From: Rhynchopus sp. YZ270_cl-10 | Lineage: Eukaryota > Euglenozoa > Diplonemea > Diplonemida > Diplonemidae | DNA: 64,000 nt | Direction of reading: 5' to 3' | Assembly (NCBI GenBank): GCA_964035575.1 | Contig: OZ037851.1 | Span: forward strand, 558,001 to 622,000 | Part shown: in pieces, positions 40,151 to 51,661 of the stretch | Position numbering within the stretch: the first letter of the stretch is position 1 | Layout of the letters: the number at the start of each line of letters is the position of its first letter | Notes under the pieces: model-generated | What the model was told of the DNA's origin: nothing | The model's input: the letters and a program-made list of their open reading frames with translations, nothing else | The model's database searches: none | Position numbers and translations under genes: made by a program

Positions 40151-42193
40151 TTTTGTAGGGTGGGTTGTTGTGTTGTTGCAAAAAGAATCTGTACAGGAAT
40201 GATAGAAGTACTCAAGAATATGAGAGGAAGAATCAGGGGTGTAAAAATGGGCGGTACTTTTTTTTTCATCCACAAAATAGAATCTGACGGGCAAGATAAG
40301 GTGAATAAAAAGAAATGATTCAAATCAAAAGTTTTCACTTGAAATACAAAGCCCTCTCTGTGACAGTGTACCTGAAGAAGAAGAAAACAACATTTTTTTT
40401 TTCGTTTATCGCTCTGCAAATATGTTGTGTTTTTTTCGCTGTATGAGTGTGAGTGGTGACACAAATACTAAAATGAAAAAACAATTTGCAGGAACGCACC
40501 TTCCGTCGATTCTATTTCCTCTTTGCCAATGCTTGGTGCATAAACAAAGATAAGACAAATAAAAAAAATAAGGCATATTGACTGTACGTTCTAGCCTTGC
40601 GTTGGTTGTGTCCCCCCCCCCATCCCCTTTATTACCCTCTCAGGCACAGCTAGATTCCTGGAAATATAAATCCGAAAACTTTGACAAAGTGTTGATGCCA
40701 AGGAGCCTCTCGCGTGCACACAAGGCAACTACCCTCCGGGGTTGTTTTCAGTTGGAATCTTTCTCGGCCCCCAAATTATTTCAGGAAAAAAAAATCAATA
40801 AAATCAATAACATCAAATTTGGCGCTTTTATTTGGAGTATAGATCTTTACACCTACTGGTATAAAGATCTGTACTCAATGTGGGCCGAAGCCTACTACGT
40901 AAGGTATAGAACGCAGACCGTCCTCACCAACCAAACGAAAGGAAAACTTGATGAAATGTGCCTCTCTCTCTCTCTCTAGTTGCACATTCTTTGAAAATCA
41001 CCAATGCCAAAGACAAGGTTTTCTGCACAACAAAATTCACAAAACCTACCTACTCTAGTCAGGATGACATAAGGCAGATGAGCGGCTATATCTGAAGTGC
41101 AGGGGATACAGAGGTAGTAATCAGTCGCCTCTTAGATTTGGTTTTTTAAATTTTGTTTTTTTTTTTTTTACAACAAAACAATTCAATCGGTCGGCGCAAA
41201 CCAGTTTTTTTCCTTTGTTTGGTAGACATTTGCCAGCCTCGATCCATTGTCTTGGGGGTGGTTATTTTTGAAAGTGGATGATGTTAAGGTTTTAAAGTTA
41301 TCGCGTTAAATATAAGGAAAGTTTGCGCTAAAAAGAGAGAAAAAAAAAAACTTAAAAATGGCAATGTGCCTCACACCTCAGAGAAAATAATTGGCGGATA
41401 TCGTCTGTGATTTTTAAAACGTCTCTTCTTAGGTTTAAAATGAGCTGGGGGAGTTCACAATAAAAAGAAAAGATCGTTCAAATATCGCAAACCGACCAGT
41501 CAATTCACTCGATATACTTTTTCATTCAAAAGAAGAGAAAGCACACTAATTCATAAAAAAGGCGTGTTGTCCCACCTCGTTGCTCATATTTGCTTGACAA
41601 TGAAAATACAAAAAAAAAAGTACCAGGTTTTACTACATTAGGGAAATATCCCAGGTAAAGATAAATCGAGGGAACAAAACAAAAATAAAACAGACAACAA
41701 AGAACAGGAAAAGCTAGTGTTAAAATTGCGCTAAAAAAAAAAGGTGCTGTGAATTTCCATAATGAGATACCAGGTATTGTGTTCTACAACACGCAGTGCG
41801 CTTTGACGGTGATGCTTATCTGTTCTTTTTAGGTATTTCTGTTTTTCTTTTTGTTTTTGTTCAAAACATGCAACGATCCATCTCCCATACAGGAAAATTA
41901 TCAATCACAAAAAACAAAACAAAAGACAATTAGAACACAAAGGCACTGTTGAGTCTAATTCTCCACTCAAAGAAAAAAGAATCAACACCCAATACCAAAA
42001 CAAAACCACACTTGAAGGAGGGTGTACAAAATAGCAAACAAAGCACTCTGACAAAAAAACTCAATATCCCCTACAATGACACAAACATTTTGTAGGGTTT
42101 AAACATCGAGAGCACACCCACACACCCGCAAAAGGGAAATGCTTCATCCTCAGGAGCTCCCCTCTTTTCTAGCACATCTGAGAGATAAAGCCA
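40151..42193. other. Gene-free spacer
   Basis: A/T-rich, no convincing ORF. Family E at 40337-40373 and a 42-bp hairpin at 40835-40876; otherwise I see nothing. Confidence 0.5.
40835..40876. repeat. 42-bp hairpin
   Basis: GAGTATAGATCTTTACA faces TATAAAGATCTGTACTC, 15 of 17 pairs with a G-T wobble among the rest. The function is unknown. Confidence 0.6.
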
Positions 42194-43282
42194 CTACCAG
42201 ATGTCACCGACGGTGAAACCTTCTTGAAATGGGTCGCTTGGGTGGATGACAACGGTGCTGAACTGAGTGATCCACGCGGCACCCGAGATGGAGGGACGGA
42301 TACCGGGGCGTGGCGTGCCGGGTACGGTGACCTCACCACGCACCTTGCCAACGAACTCCGTGCCCAGAATGCTTTTGTGTGTGAAGGTGTTGTTCGTTGT
42401 AGAGAGTTCCTTTCTTGCATATTTTGTAGCCATCATTGCGCAGGTCCCTGAACCGCAAGGAGAACGATCAATTATTGCAGACCACGTAGATTCGTCATCC
42501 CAAGAGAATGTTTGATTTGACATAATCACTGCATTAGCGTCTGCGGTGCGGTCCACAAAGGCAAGAATATCAGGGCCTTCATAACCTATTTGCGGGTGTC
42601 TTACTGTAATAGCCTCCTTTGCAAGCTGTTTTAACACTTCACCGAGACGGCATAGCAGTCTGCCCTGTTCTGGTGCAATGTTCAAATTATTAAACTGCGC
42701 AACGTCAACAATAACGTACCACATCCCACCATAAGCAATATCCACCGTGAATGTGTTGTTTGCAATGACGTCATTAAAGGCGCTGACAACGCGGTCTGGT
42801 AGGTCAATCTTGAGGTCAAGTTTTTCGCACCATGAATCAACGTTGAGAATGGTAATGCTTGTTGCTTTGCCGGATTTAATGCTAGCCTGTATAGTAACCA
42901 ATCCTGCTGGAGTATCCAATTTAAACTCCGCTGCAGTTTCGGTTGTCTCCACCATGCCGGTTTCGATGAGGGCGGTGGAAACACACATTATGTTGTGTCC
43001 GGACATCGCGGGGTATACCTTGCCTTGTTCAACGATGATCACTCCGTACACTGCTTCGGGATTGCAAGGTGGTACCAAATAGTCTGCATTCTGACAAGGA
43101 TAGCCCCTCGGCTCTTGAAGCAGAACCTTGCGGTAGTGGTCTAAATGGTCCATACAGTACTGTCTCTTCTGCATCATGCTATCACCAGGTATGTTAGGAA
43201 GCCCTGCAGTCACCACCCGAGCAGGTTCACCTTCACAATGAACATCGATAGTACTAATTTGCTTTGTAACACCTCCCCACAT
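42194..43282 (-). CDS. Proline racemase-superfamily enzyme (Ser/Cys active site)
   Basis: 362 residues from ATG, typical family length. Motifs: STIDVHCEGEPARVV near the start, PAMSGHN at 91-97, DIAYGGMWYVIVD, and DRSPCGSGTCA with Cys near 276. Proline racemases use two cysteines in MCGH and SPCG. Here the first is Ser94, while the second is kept. The superfamily also contains hydroxyproline 2-epimerases and trans-3-hydroxyproline dehydratases, and Ser/Cys pairs are known among non-racemase members, so a hydroxyproline epimerase-like role is more likely than proline racemisation. Substrate not decidable here. No signal peptide. The nearest gene, a GST on the same strand about 2 kb downstream, has no evident link. 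Confidence 0.92.
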   Translation of the reverse strand: MWGGVTKQISTIDVHCEGEPARVVTAGLPNIPGDSMMQKRQYCMDHLDHYRKVLLQEPRGYPCQNADYLVPPCNPEAVYGVIIVEQGKVYPAMSGHNIMCVSTALIETGMVETTETAAEFKLDTPAGLVTIQASIKSGKATSITILNVDSWCEKLDLKIDLPDRVVSAFNDVIANNTFTVDIAYGGMWYVIVDVAQFNNLNIAPEQGRLLCRLGEVLKQLAKEAITVRHPQIGYEGPDILAFVDRTADANAVIMSNQTFSWDDESTWSAIIDRSPCGSGTCAMMATKYARKELSTTNNTFTHKSILGTEFVGKVRGEVTVPGTPRPGIRPSISGAAWITQFSTVVIHPSDPFQEGFTVGDIW

Positions 43283-44161
43283 CGTGGAAAAAAAAAAGTT
43301 TTTTTTATTCCCGCTGTGAAAATGGGGCGGGGGAGAGGAGAGAGTAGAGGGGGGAAGAAAAGTTTGTAAGATGAACCGAAGCCTCTTTGCTAGGTCACCT
43401 TGAAAAACCTTGTATCACAAAATCGTTATCTCACTTCCGCACCGGATGATGTGAAGTCCAGCCGGAGTTTGTAATTTTGGTACGTACCACGTGCTCTTCA
43501 CACAAACCCGCGGAAGAACCAGTTATAAGATGAACCTTCGCCTCTCATTTGCTAGGTCACTTTGAAAATAAGAAGGGGGAGAGGGAGGGAGAAAAAAAAA
43601 ATGGAAATAATTTGGGGGTGGCTTTTTTAACTTTAGTGAAAAAAAAGGGGGGAGTTGGGGTGGGGTGGTGGGGGGTGATGGCTTCCCACTCCCTACCCTC
43701 AGACCAAGGATTGTTGTTTTTCAAAAAAAAAATATGCGGAAAAATAAAAGTTCAAAAATATCCTTGGGATGGATGCGTCACACTATCTATGCACAGCCAT
43801 CGGGGGGTGGGGGGTGTGGGGGATAAAATTGAAAGAAAAAGAAGAAAGAGAGAAAAAAAATTAGATGGGCCTGAGTTGTGTTTGCCACCTATAATAAGAT
43901 GTTCCCCCCAGGGCGGAATGCCTGATGAGAGGTGTGTCAAAAAAAAATAGAGGGATTGTTCAGCTGTCTCGAGCACACACAACCAAGGTATTTTTACCGA
44001 GGGTGGTTGTGATGGACAGTCGGTTTTTTTTACAATATGTTCACAAAGAAAAACAAAATATCAGAGAAATTCTTTCGTGTAATAAAACCTATGAAGGGTA
44101 CCAGAACACAATCTGCGTGAGGGATGGATGTCACGCTGTGGGTTCCGTTTTTACCGGTTTC

Positions 44162-44183
44162 TGAGAGAGAGAGAGAGAGAGAG
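44162..44183 (+). repeat. (GA)n microsatellite
   Basis: About eleven GA units. Confidence 0.9.
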
Positions 44184-44433
44184 AAAAAAAACCAACAGAA
44201 AAAGTTTGTAAGATGATCCTAAGCCACTCCTGCTTAGCCCACCTTAAGCATAAATCGTTATCACAAAACAAAACAAAAAAAGGTAACTCAAGCCTCTCGT
44301 GTGCTTCGTCACCAAAAATTGGAAAAAAAAAGGTTGAAAGAAAACTACGCTTCTGAATGCACAGAGATCTCTCAAAAAAGCGCAAAGAATGTGATGCGTT
44401 ATTTGCATTTGAAAAATAAAAATATTTCATATA

Positions 44434-44632
44434 CCGACCCCCTCCCCCGTGAAATTGTCCCCCCCCCCCAAAAAAACCGGTATTTTGCCGCCAGGGACAA
44501 TTTCAAGGGAGTCGCGGGGACAACCTTTGCTCTCCCTTCTTCACACCAAAACGGCCACTCCCCTACAGTATGAGAAATTGTCCCCCCCTCACTTTTCCCC
44601 CCAGGGGGGACAATTTCAAGGGGGAGGGTCGG
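44434..44632. mobile_element. 199-bp TA-flanked MITE with nested hairpins
   Basis: CCGACCCCCTCCCCCGTGAA at left and its near complement at right, with TA at 44432-44433 and 44633-44634. GAAATTGTCC / GGACAATTTC occurs twice, so each half is itself a hairpin. Confidence 0.75.
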
Positions 44633-47600
44633 TACTTTCTATTCTACTGAAGGTATAATAGGGTGCACTAAATGTACCCTGTTTGCGAGAAAAGAAAAAA
44701 AACTTACAAATAGTCTGTGCATGCACATTCCCTCAAAGGGATCTTCAAAGAGATCGAAACCACTCCACCTGAGGGTTAAAAAACTTTCCTCGAAAAAAAA
44801 AAAGGTTTATAAGATGAACCTAAGCCTCTCGTGCTTTAGTCAACTTTTAAAAAAGATGGCCGAACCTAAAACGGAAACATAAAAAAGGGTCAGTGGGGTG
44901 GAGTAGAGGGTAAAATAGGGAGTGCAGTGCAGTGGAGTGGAGTGGGGAGAGGGGGTGCAATATGGGGTTTTGAAAAAAGAGGGGTAAAAAAAAAAGGGTT
45001 GGTGAGGTGATTCTAAGACTTCGCGTACTTAGTAGTCACCTAGTAAAGGTGAATGCGCCTCGCTGTGCACATACAGCTTTAAAGAAAAGAAAAGAAAAGA
45101 AAAAACGTTGAATGGATGAATGCTTCATGTGCATACACATATTCTAAAGGGAGGGGTGGGTGGTTGGACTATTTTACGTTCCGAAAAAACGAAAAAAATA
45201 GAGCGAAAAGTATAGCAGTGCATGGAGAGGTACCTAATCCAAAAAGCCCCTCAAAAACATGATGAGAATCTGCGTTTGTGAGGGGGGGAAAAAAAAAAGA
45301 GAAGTTTATAAGATGATTCTAAGCCTCTCGTGCTTCGATAGTCACCTAAAAAAAAATGTTTGGAAGCAGCTGCGAACTCTCTGCAATAACCACCCACCCA
45401 TTCCCTTAAAAAACAATTTTTTTTTTTTTGAATCTGACCACAGCCGCTCGAATGCATGATTCTTCTGGATTCAAAAAAAAAAAAAAAAATAAGATGAACC
45501 TAAGCCCTGCTCAGTCACCTAAAAATAAAATATAAAATGGACTGTGCGAACACGGCTCCAGCGCGCAGCACTTTTCGCACCATAGGGTACAGACGTGCCT
45601 TTGAGACAACGCAATCCTTATGGGAAGAGAGGGTGGCGGAAGGGGTGTGTGTTTGGATGGAGTATTCCATCATTACGAGAGAGGAGAAGGTCATAATAAT
45701 GGGGGGTTTTTCACGCAAACCCGCAAAACGGGTTTTGCGGAAACTTCGAAGCTACTTTCATTTTTCCCCGACAGGGCAAATGAACCAATGAGCATTTTTT
45801 TTGAAAAATTGTTGGAGTAGTGTAGTTTGCCTCGGTTGTGTTGCCACAGTTTGTGCAATCTCCACTGTGTTTTTTGTTATACCGCCAATCGTCTGAATAC
45901 TCTAGTAGGCCACCCACCGTCGAAAAATATTGGTTTTTTTCTCTGGATAGCAAAGGGGACGGGAAATCGGGTAAGGAGTAGGGTTGAGGTGGGGGTTGGT
46001 AAGGCACAAAAACACACACTACTGAAACACGCAAAACCTAAGCCGAGCCGAAACCCCCTTTGTTCCATCAAAAAAAAAATGAAAAAAAAGAGAGAGAGAG
46101 ACGGCAGTATGGCCAACAACTTTTCTGCACAGTGTCCCCAAAAATATTTTTTTTTGGGACGTTGTGTGGTTATGAGTCGTGGCTTGCTTAGGTAGGGTAC
46201 GCATGCACAATAGCGTGGTCTTTCCTGGACCAGGGTTCCATGGTTGTCTTACCCCCCCAAAAAAGAAGAATCAAAAATAAAGAGAAAGTTGAAAGTGCTA
46301 ACACATCACCGTTCATCGGAGAACGCAGGCACTGAAATAAATAAAGAGAAAAGAGAGAGAGAGAGAAAAGTTGTTAAGAAAACCCTGAACCGGGATTTTG
46401 TCACGCAAAATATAATCTGGAAAAACAAAAATAATAACAATAAAAATATAAGCCTTATCAAGTCTATAAAATGCAGGGATCACACGTGGCACAACTTCAA
46501 AAGAAAAGAACCTCGTTTTTTCCGGGCAGATCAACAAAAAGATAAAAACCACATTGAATGTGGTACTGTGTGAACTGTATCATGCAAAATATCTGAAACG
46601 AGTGAATGAAAATTTGACTTGAAATACAAAAGCCCTCTCGTGAACAGTGTACCTTAGTACATGACCGGTAAGTCGGGTGGACCCCTACCGTGCAGTCCCA
46701 CATCCATTTCGTGGTTTACATCTGATGTAAAAATATGACTTGAAATAAAATATTTTAAAAAAAATTGTGACAGGGAATTTTATCCGATGCAAAAGAAACT
46801 CCGTTCTCACGATTTTAGCTTTTCTCTTCCCAAAAAAATAAAAATATCTTCCGCAAAGTGAAAATTATAGAATCGTGCACAAGAAGTCTTCTCTTTTTTC
46901 GCAATATTTCTGCTTTTTTTTTGATAAATTGTTGGAGTAGTGTAGTTGCCTCGGTTGTGTTGCCACTGTTGTGCAATCTCCATATCATTTTTTTTTGCTT
47001 TGTTTTGTTTTCTCCCATCAGGAAAATACCTAAATTTGCCATCTCTTCCTGACACCATCGGTACCATTATAATTATTATTTTTCTTTTTTGCAGTTTTTG
47101 TTCTTTTGTCTTGCTGTTTTCTGCTGCACGTAGCTGCCGTACAAAGGTGTACACTATTCTTTGAAATAGGGGATTTTATAGCCTCCATTGGTGATGCAAT
47201 GCACCTTTCTGAACATAGTTTCAGGCAAGCGCTGTGCATCCCCTCCTCATGGCTTCATCGCCCTTACCACAAATGCTCAGTTCTATCGTGGTACATGAAT
47301 AATCAATTCAAAAAGAACGGAATCGCAACAAGCCTGTTCAAAAGAAAATGGTAGTGAGTGCAAAACGCCTCTGTGGACGCAGTTTGGTTTTTTTTTTTGA
47401 ACGGAGGGCACCTTCATTGATTTTAGTATTCAAAGAAAATGTGCCGTTGGTGTCTCCCACTCGAAAAAAGGGGACAAAAAAAAAAAAAAGGGAAAAGGAA
47501 GATTCACATATCCAGAAAACAAAGAGTAGAATAAAAAGGTTGAAGTATTGTGCATCAGGTGCACACACCAGCTAAAGGTGTTTGTCGTTGCCACACCGTT

Positions 47601-49012
47601 GTATGATGCGTTGACGCTTCCACGCAAACCAGTGGTGTTGCGGAGCACAGTTGAGTGAGTGGACTACGTGACATTTTCCGCTCACAAGTGTCCATTAAAA
47701 AAAGGCACTTTAAAAAAAAAAACGGTAAAGACCGAAAGAAAGAGAGAGAAAAGCTGGAAAAATCTCAAGCCACTACAAGCAAGAAGACCTATCACAAAAG
47801 ACACAACATTTGCGTTAGAAGTTAAATCCCGTGTACTTTCCATTTTAGAGAAAAGAAAACAAAGAAAAAATCGATACTTGAAAGATGAATATCCTGAAAT
47901 ACAAAGCCCCCTCGTGACTGTGTATATTTTTTGGTGCGTGCCAACATCTGCGGTGTCGTGCACCTCTAACCAATGCTATCCATTGGAAACATGGTTGGCA
48001 TCAAAAATCAAGAAAAAAGTTGTAGACCCCGAAGCGCTGGTCATCAGAAAAATTGTGATTTGTTGGGGTAGTATTTGGTCTTTTTTTAGTAAAATTCACA
48101 AACTCCATAAAAAACGGAATCGTGTCCGCACCATCATCGAACTGCCAAGGCAGGAAGCCACTCCAGAACGCGAATGACCGAGAGGCTGTGTGAGGTGATT
48201 CGAGTTGAACGCCAGAGCAGCGCTCGCGAGGGGGGTCACTCAGGAGGGGTGTGAACGGAGTGGCCCAGCCTGTGATTTTCTTTTGTTAATTGCTATGCCA
48301 TCTTTTGTGATGATTTTACCTGTAAAAAAAGACCAAGTGCCACCCCACTTATGATACATTATTTTGGTTCAGAATTTTGATTTGGAGAGAAAAATAACGA
48401 CAGCCCAAGCCACTGCATGGGAAGAGCAATAAAAAGAAAACGACGCGTCGTTAAAGGATGAATCACGGCCTGACACTGCTTAGTCACCAAATAACCAAGA
48501 AAAGGTAAGAATGGCGCTAAGCCTTTGCGCGCTGAGTCACCTTGGGGGAAGAGAAAAAATTTGAAGGGTCGAATGCGCTACTCTGGCACATCTTTAAAAA
48601 AGGGTGTGGTGACGGAATGAGGCAGAATTTCGCTTCATAAAATATTCACACAAGGGATCTATACGGTGCACATCCAGTTTTTTTTAAAAAATTTTTTTTT
48701 GAAAATTTGGTTAGTGCAGACACCCGAGGATGCACTCCACTATATCCTTTTTGTACATTCCGTAGCAATCCCAAGGCGAGAACGTGAACGGTGGGGGGTT
48801 TTTCCTTACTCCTGGAAGCATATTTAGTCCTGAATGGAAGGGACCATTAGGCTAACATTGTATTAACACATTAGCCCACCCCCGCAAGGCATATACAATA
48901 TGATCCAGGACCAAGGAGTGACAGGGAACAGAGATGGGAACGGAGGGAGGGGGGAGGAAAAGAGAGAAAAGTTGGGGAGATGTGGTGCTGGGTCAACTTT
49001 TGAAAAAGGTTA

Positions 49013-49461
49013 CTGGGGGGGGCTAATAAAGTATACGGTGCTAATAAAGTATACGGGGGTAATAAAGTATACGGTGCGGAAACCCATTTTGAGCGTGGAA
49101 ATCTGTGAAATAAAGTATACGGTTTTTGTGTACATTTTTCTTACTAAAAAAATTTTTCAGCAAGTTTTGCACAAAAAATCGAAAAAAAACGCGTGTATCA
49201 GTTTTTACACGATTGGTGCTGATGGGGTTCAGATTTGTGAAAATTTAAGTCACCAAAAAATTGTTCATTTTTCCACATTGACCCCACCACTGGCTGGGAT
49301 TGGCCCAAAAATGCCAATGGTGGTGTTTTCGCGAGGTTTCGGCTACTAGAAACCCCAAAATAACAGTGATTTTTTTTTTCTTCCACTTTTTGTTTTTTGG
49401 CCATTTAAGCAGTAATTCCCGCCGAATAAAGTATACGTATACTTTAATAGCTCCCCCCCAG
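49013..49461. mobile_element. 449-bp TA-flanked element with iterated TIR motif
   Basis: Ends CTGGGGGG / CCCCCCAG flanked by TA (49011-49012, 49462-49463). The 13-mer AATAAAGTATACG occurs three times in tandem near the left end, once about 35 bp further in, and inverted at the right end. The interior has GTGGTGGGGTCAAT-type sequence on the complement, shared with other elements here. No ORF of note. Confidence 0.75.
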
Positions 49462-49463
49462 TA

Positions 49464-50290
49464 TCATAAAAAATAAAAAAATAAAAGACAACAGACAACA
49501 CAACAAAAAGCACCTTCTACGCATCTTCCTAAAAAAGAAAAAGAAAAGTTTATAAGATGAACATAAGCATCTCATGCTTAGTCACCTTGATCACAATCGT
49601 TATCGAAAAAATAGGTTGACTTGAAATACAAAGCCTTCTCGTGACAGTGTACCTTTTGGTGCGTTACCTGAATACCGTAGGGTGGACCCGAAACCATTTA
49701 AAAAAGCAAAAAAAAAAAAAAAAAAACGCCAGGCCGGCAGAATCGTAAATCTCTAAAAAGAAAAAGAGAAGAGAAATTCAATTTTTCTTGAAAGAGCTGT
49801 AGGGAAGGGGGGGCAAATGATAAAATATCAAACTGGACGGTGTGTTTGACACCGGGAAGTCTTTTTATTTTAAATTTCAAAAAGGGGGACGGGCTGATTG
49901 AGATTTGCATTTTTTTTGCAGTTGTGGACACCCCGAGGATGCCCGCCTATATTATGATAAGTATGAAACGGATTTCATGGGGAACCGCTGTGGCAGTTCC
50001 TAATACGGGTTGCTTGGTTGGGTTGACAAAAATGTCTTTCTTCTCTGAACGGACGAAAAGGAAATTTAAACCAGTTCGTAGTTCGATTTATTTTTGGCGC
50101 GCTTCAATGAAGCGTTTGAGTGGTTTGAATGGGTATTTATGAAGTATTTTTTGTTATTTTTGGATTTTGTTTTGTTTTTTTTAAAGCGCTTTGGGCGGGG
50201 TGTGGTGTGCTGGAAAACCAGGTATGGGTTCACTCGTGTGGAGTTATGGTGCCCCATGGAGTAGTTGTGCATGTAGAGTTTTGTGGGTTT
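49464..50290. other. Gene-free spacer
   Basis: Family A at 49548, family E at 49616, then A/T-rich DNA with no convincing gene. Confidence 0.45.
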
Positions 50291-50292
50291 TA

Positions 50293-50973
50293 CACCATGG
50301 ACTCGTAATGACATTACGCGCGTCATGACGAGGTAATTACGAGTGCCTTGACGAGGGCACCCCCTCGTAATTACGAGGGGGTGCCCTCGTCATGACGAGG
50401 TAATTACGAGGGCACCCCCTCGTAATTACCACGTCACGACGTCGTCATGACGTGGGCACCCACGACAAGGCGATTTTTGACCAATACAAAAAAAATTTTT
50501 TTTTTCAAAAATCGGGCGTGGTAGGTCATAAAGTGGCCCAAAAAATCCAAAGAAAACCTCAGATTGACCAAATGGTGAAAAAAATTGTCAAGTCAAATTT
50601 CAGCCAAAATACGGCCATTAGACCCCCACAGATGCTTAAAAGTGCCAAATTTTGCTTTTAATGGCCTCAAATCGTCGAAATTAGCCCTATATAGGGGCCA
50701 AAAAAAAAAATTCGAGAGTCCCTTTCCCTGGGAGGCAATAGCCAGACAATGACCACGGGAGCACCCCTCGTAATTACGAGGGGTGCCCTCGTAATTACGA
50801 GGGCACCCCCTCGTCATGACGTCGTAATGCCGTCGTCGTGACGAGGGAAACCCCACGTCATGACGTCGTCATTACGAGGGGGTGCCCGCGTCGTGACGAC
50901 GTCATTGCGCGCGTAATTTCCCACGTAATTTCCCTCGTCCCTCGTCACGTAATGTCATTACGAGTCCATGGTG
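50293..50973. mobile_element. 681-bp TA-flanked element of palindromic words
   Basis: TIR CACCATGGACTCGTAATGAC at left with its complement at right; TA on both sides (50291-50292, 50974-50975). The outer ~170 bp at left and ~200 bp at right are almost entirely runs of CGTAATTACG, CGTCATGACG and GAGGGGGTGCCC, each its own palindrome. The middle is A/T-rich without an ORF. Confidence 0.8.
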
Positions 50974-51661
50974 TATCATACAATCATCCATTTTCATTTA
51001 GGGAAGCACAATTAAAAATCGTGATTAGTGTCACACCGCTCCCCAAAAATCTGTTCGCACGCATAACACTAAACAATATTTTAAATTGTGTTACCCTTGG
51101 TTTTATTTCAATTTTATCAAAAGATTGAGAGAAAAAAAATACTCTCATGCTTAAAACACTTAGTTTTCAAAAACTTTCAAATCAAGAGAAAGTACGAAAG
51201 GTTATACAATTTTTTTTAAAAAAGCTAGTAAGATGACCCCTCTAGACACCTTGCCAAACAATTTCTCTTGAAAGATGAAGCTGCCCCCCTCGGTCTCCGG
51301 CATACTCACTAAAAAGAAAAACTCAGATGAACATAAGCCCTTCGTGCTTAGTCTGATTTGATTATTCTTTGGTTTATTCATCAGTCGTTCGTGCTCAGTC
51401 ACATTAATAAATGTGACTTGAAATAATAGGATCGGGTAGGTAAGTAAAGTTTGCTCGGTGATTGCACAATCCCCTTTGAGGGATGATTTGGCGACCGTAC
51501 CGGTAATACTATTTTCTCCTTAAAAAGCAAGCTTCGTAGGAATAAAAAAATACGAAGCCCTCTCGTTAGCACCTACCTGAATAAAAAAACAAGTAATTGC
51601 TATCGAAAAAACCCCCCCACCCCCACCCCCATTGCTTTTTTTTCTAATTAGTTATTGTTGT

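Larger units (their letters stand above)
43283..49010. other. Gene-free hairpin-repeat field
   Basis: No convincing ORF in nearly 6 kb. At least 25 hairpin repeats of families A, B, C, E and F lie here, spaced 30-150 bp apart in A-rich DNA, all on the plus strand; densest at 44.8-45.5 kb. Also a (GA)n run at 44162-44183 and the TIR element 44434-44632. ORF 47659-48177 spans repeats and is not credible. Confidence 0.6.

Noticed and set aside
39566-40318. 250-codon plus-strand ORF
   Set aside because: Exact antisense of the GST gene; no ATG context and odd composition.
47659-48177. 172-codon plus-strand ORF
   Set aside because: Begins at GTG, crosses a family E repeat and Lys-rich A-tracts; no globular signal.
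48180-48290. tRNA-like B-box search hit (GATTCGAGTTGAACGCC)
   Set aside because: No cloverleaf can be built around it.
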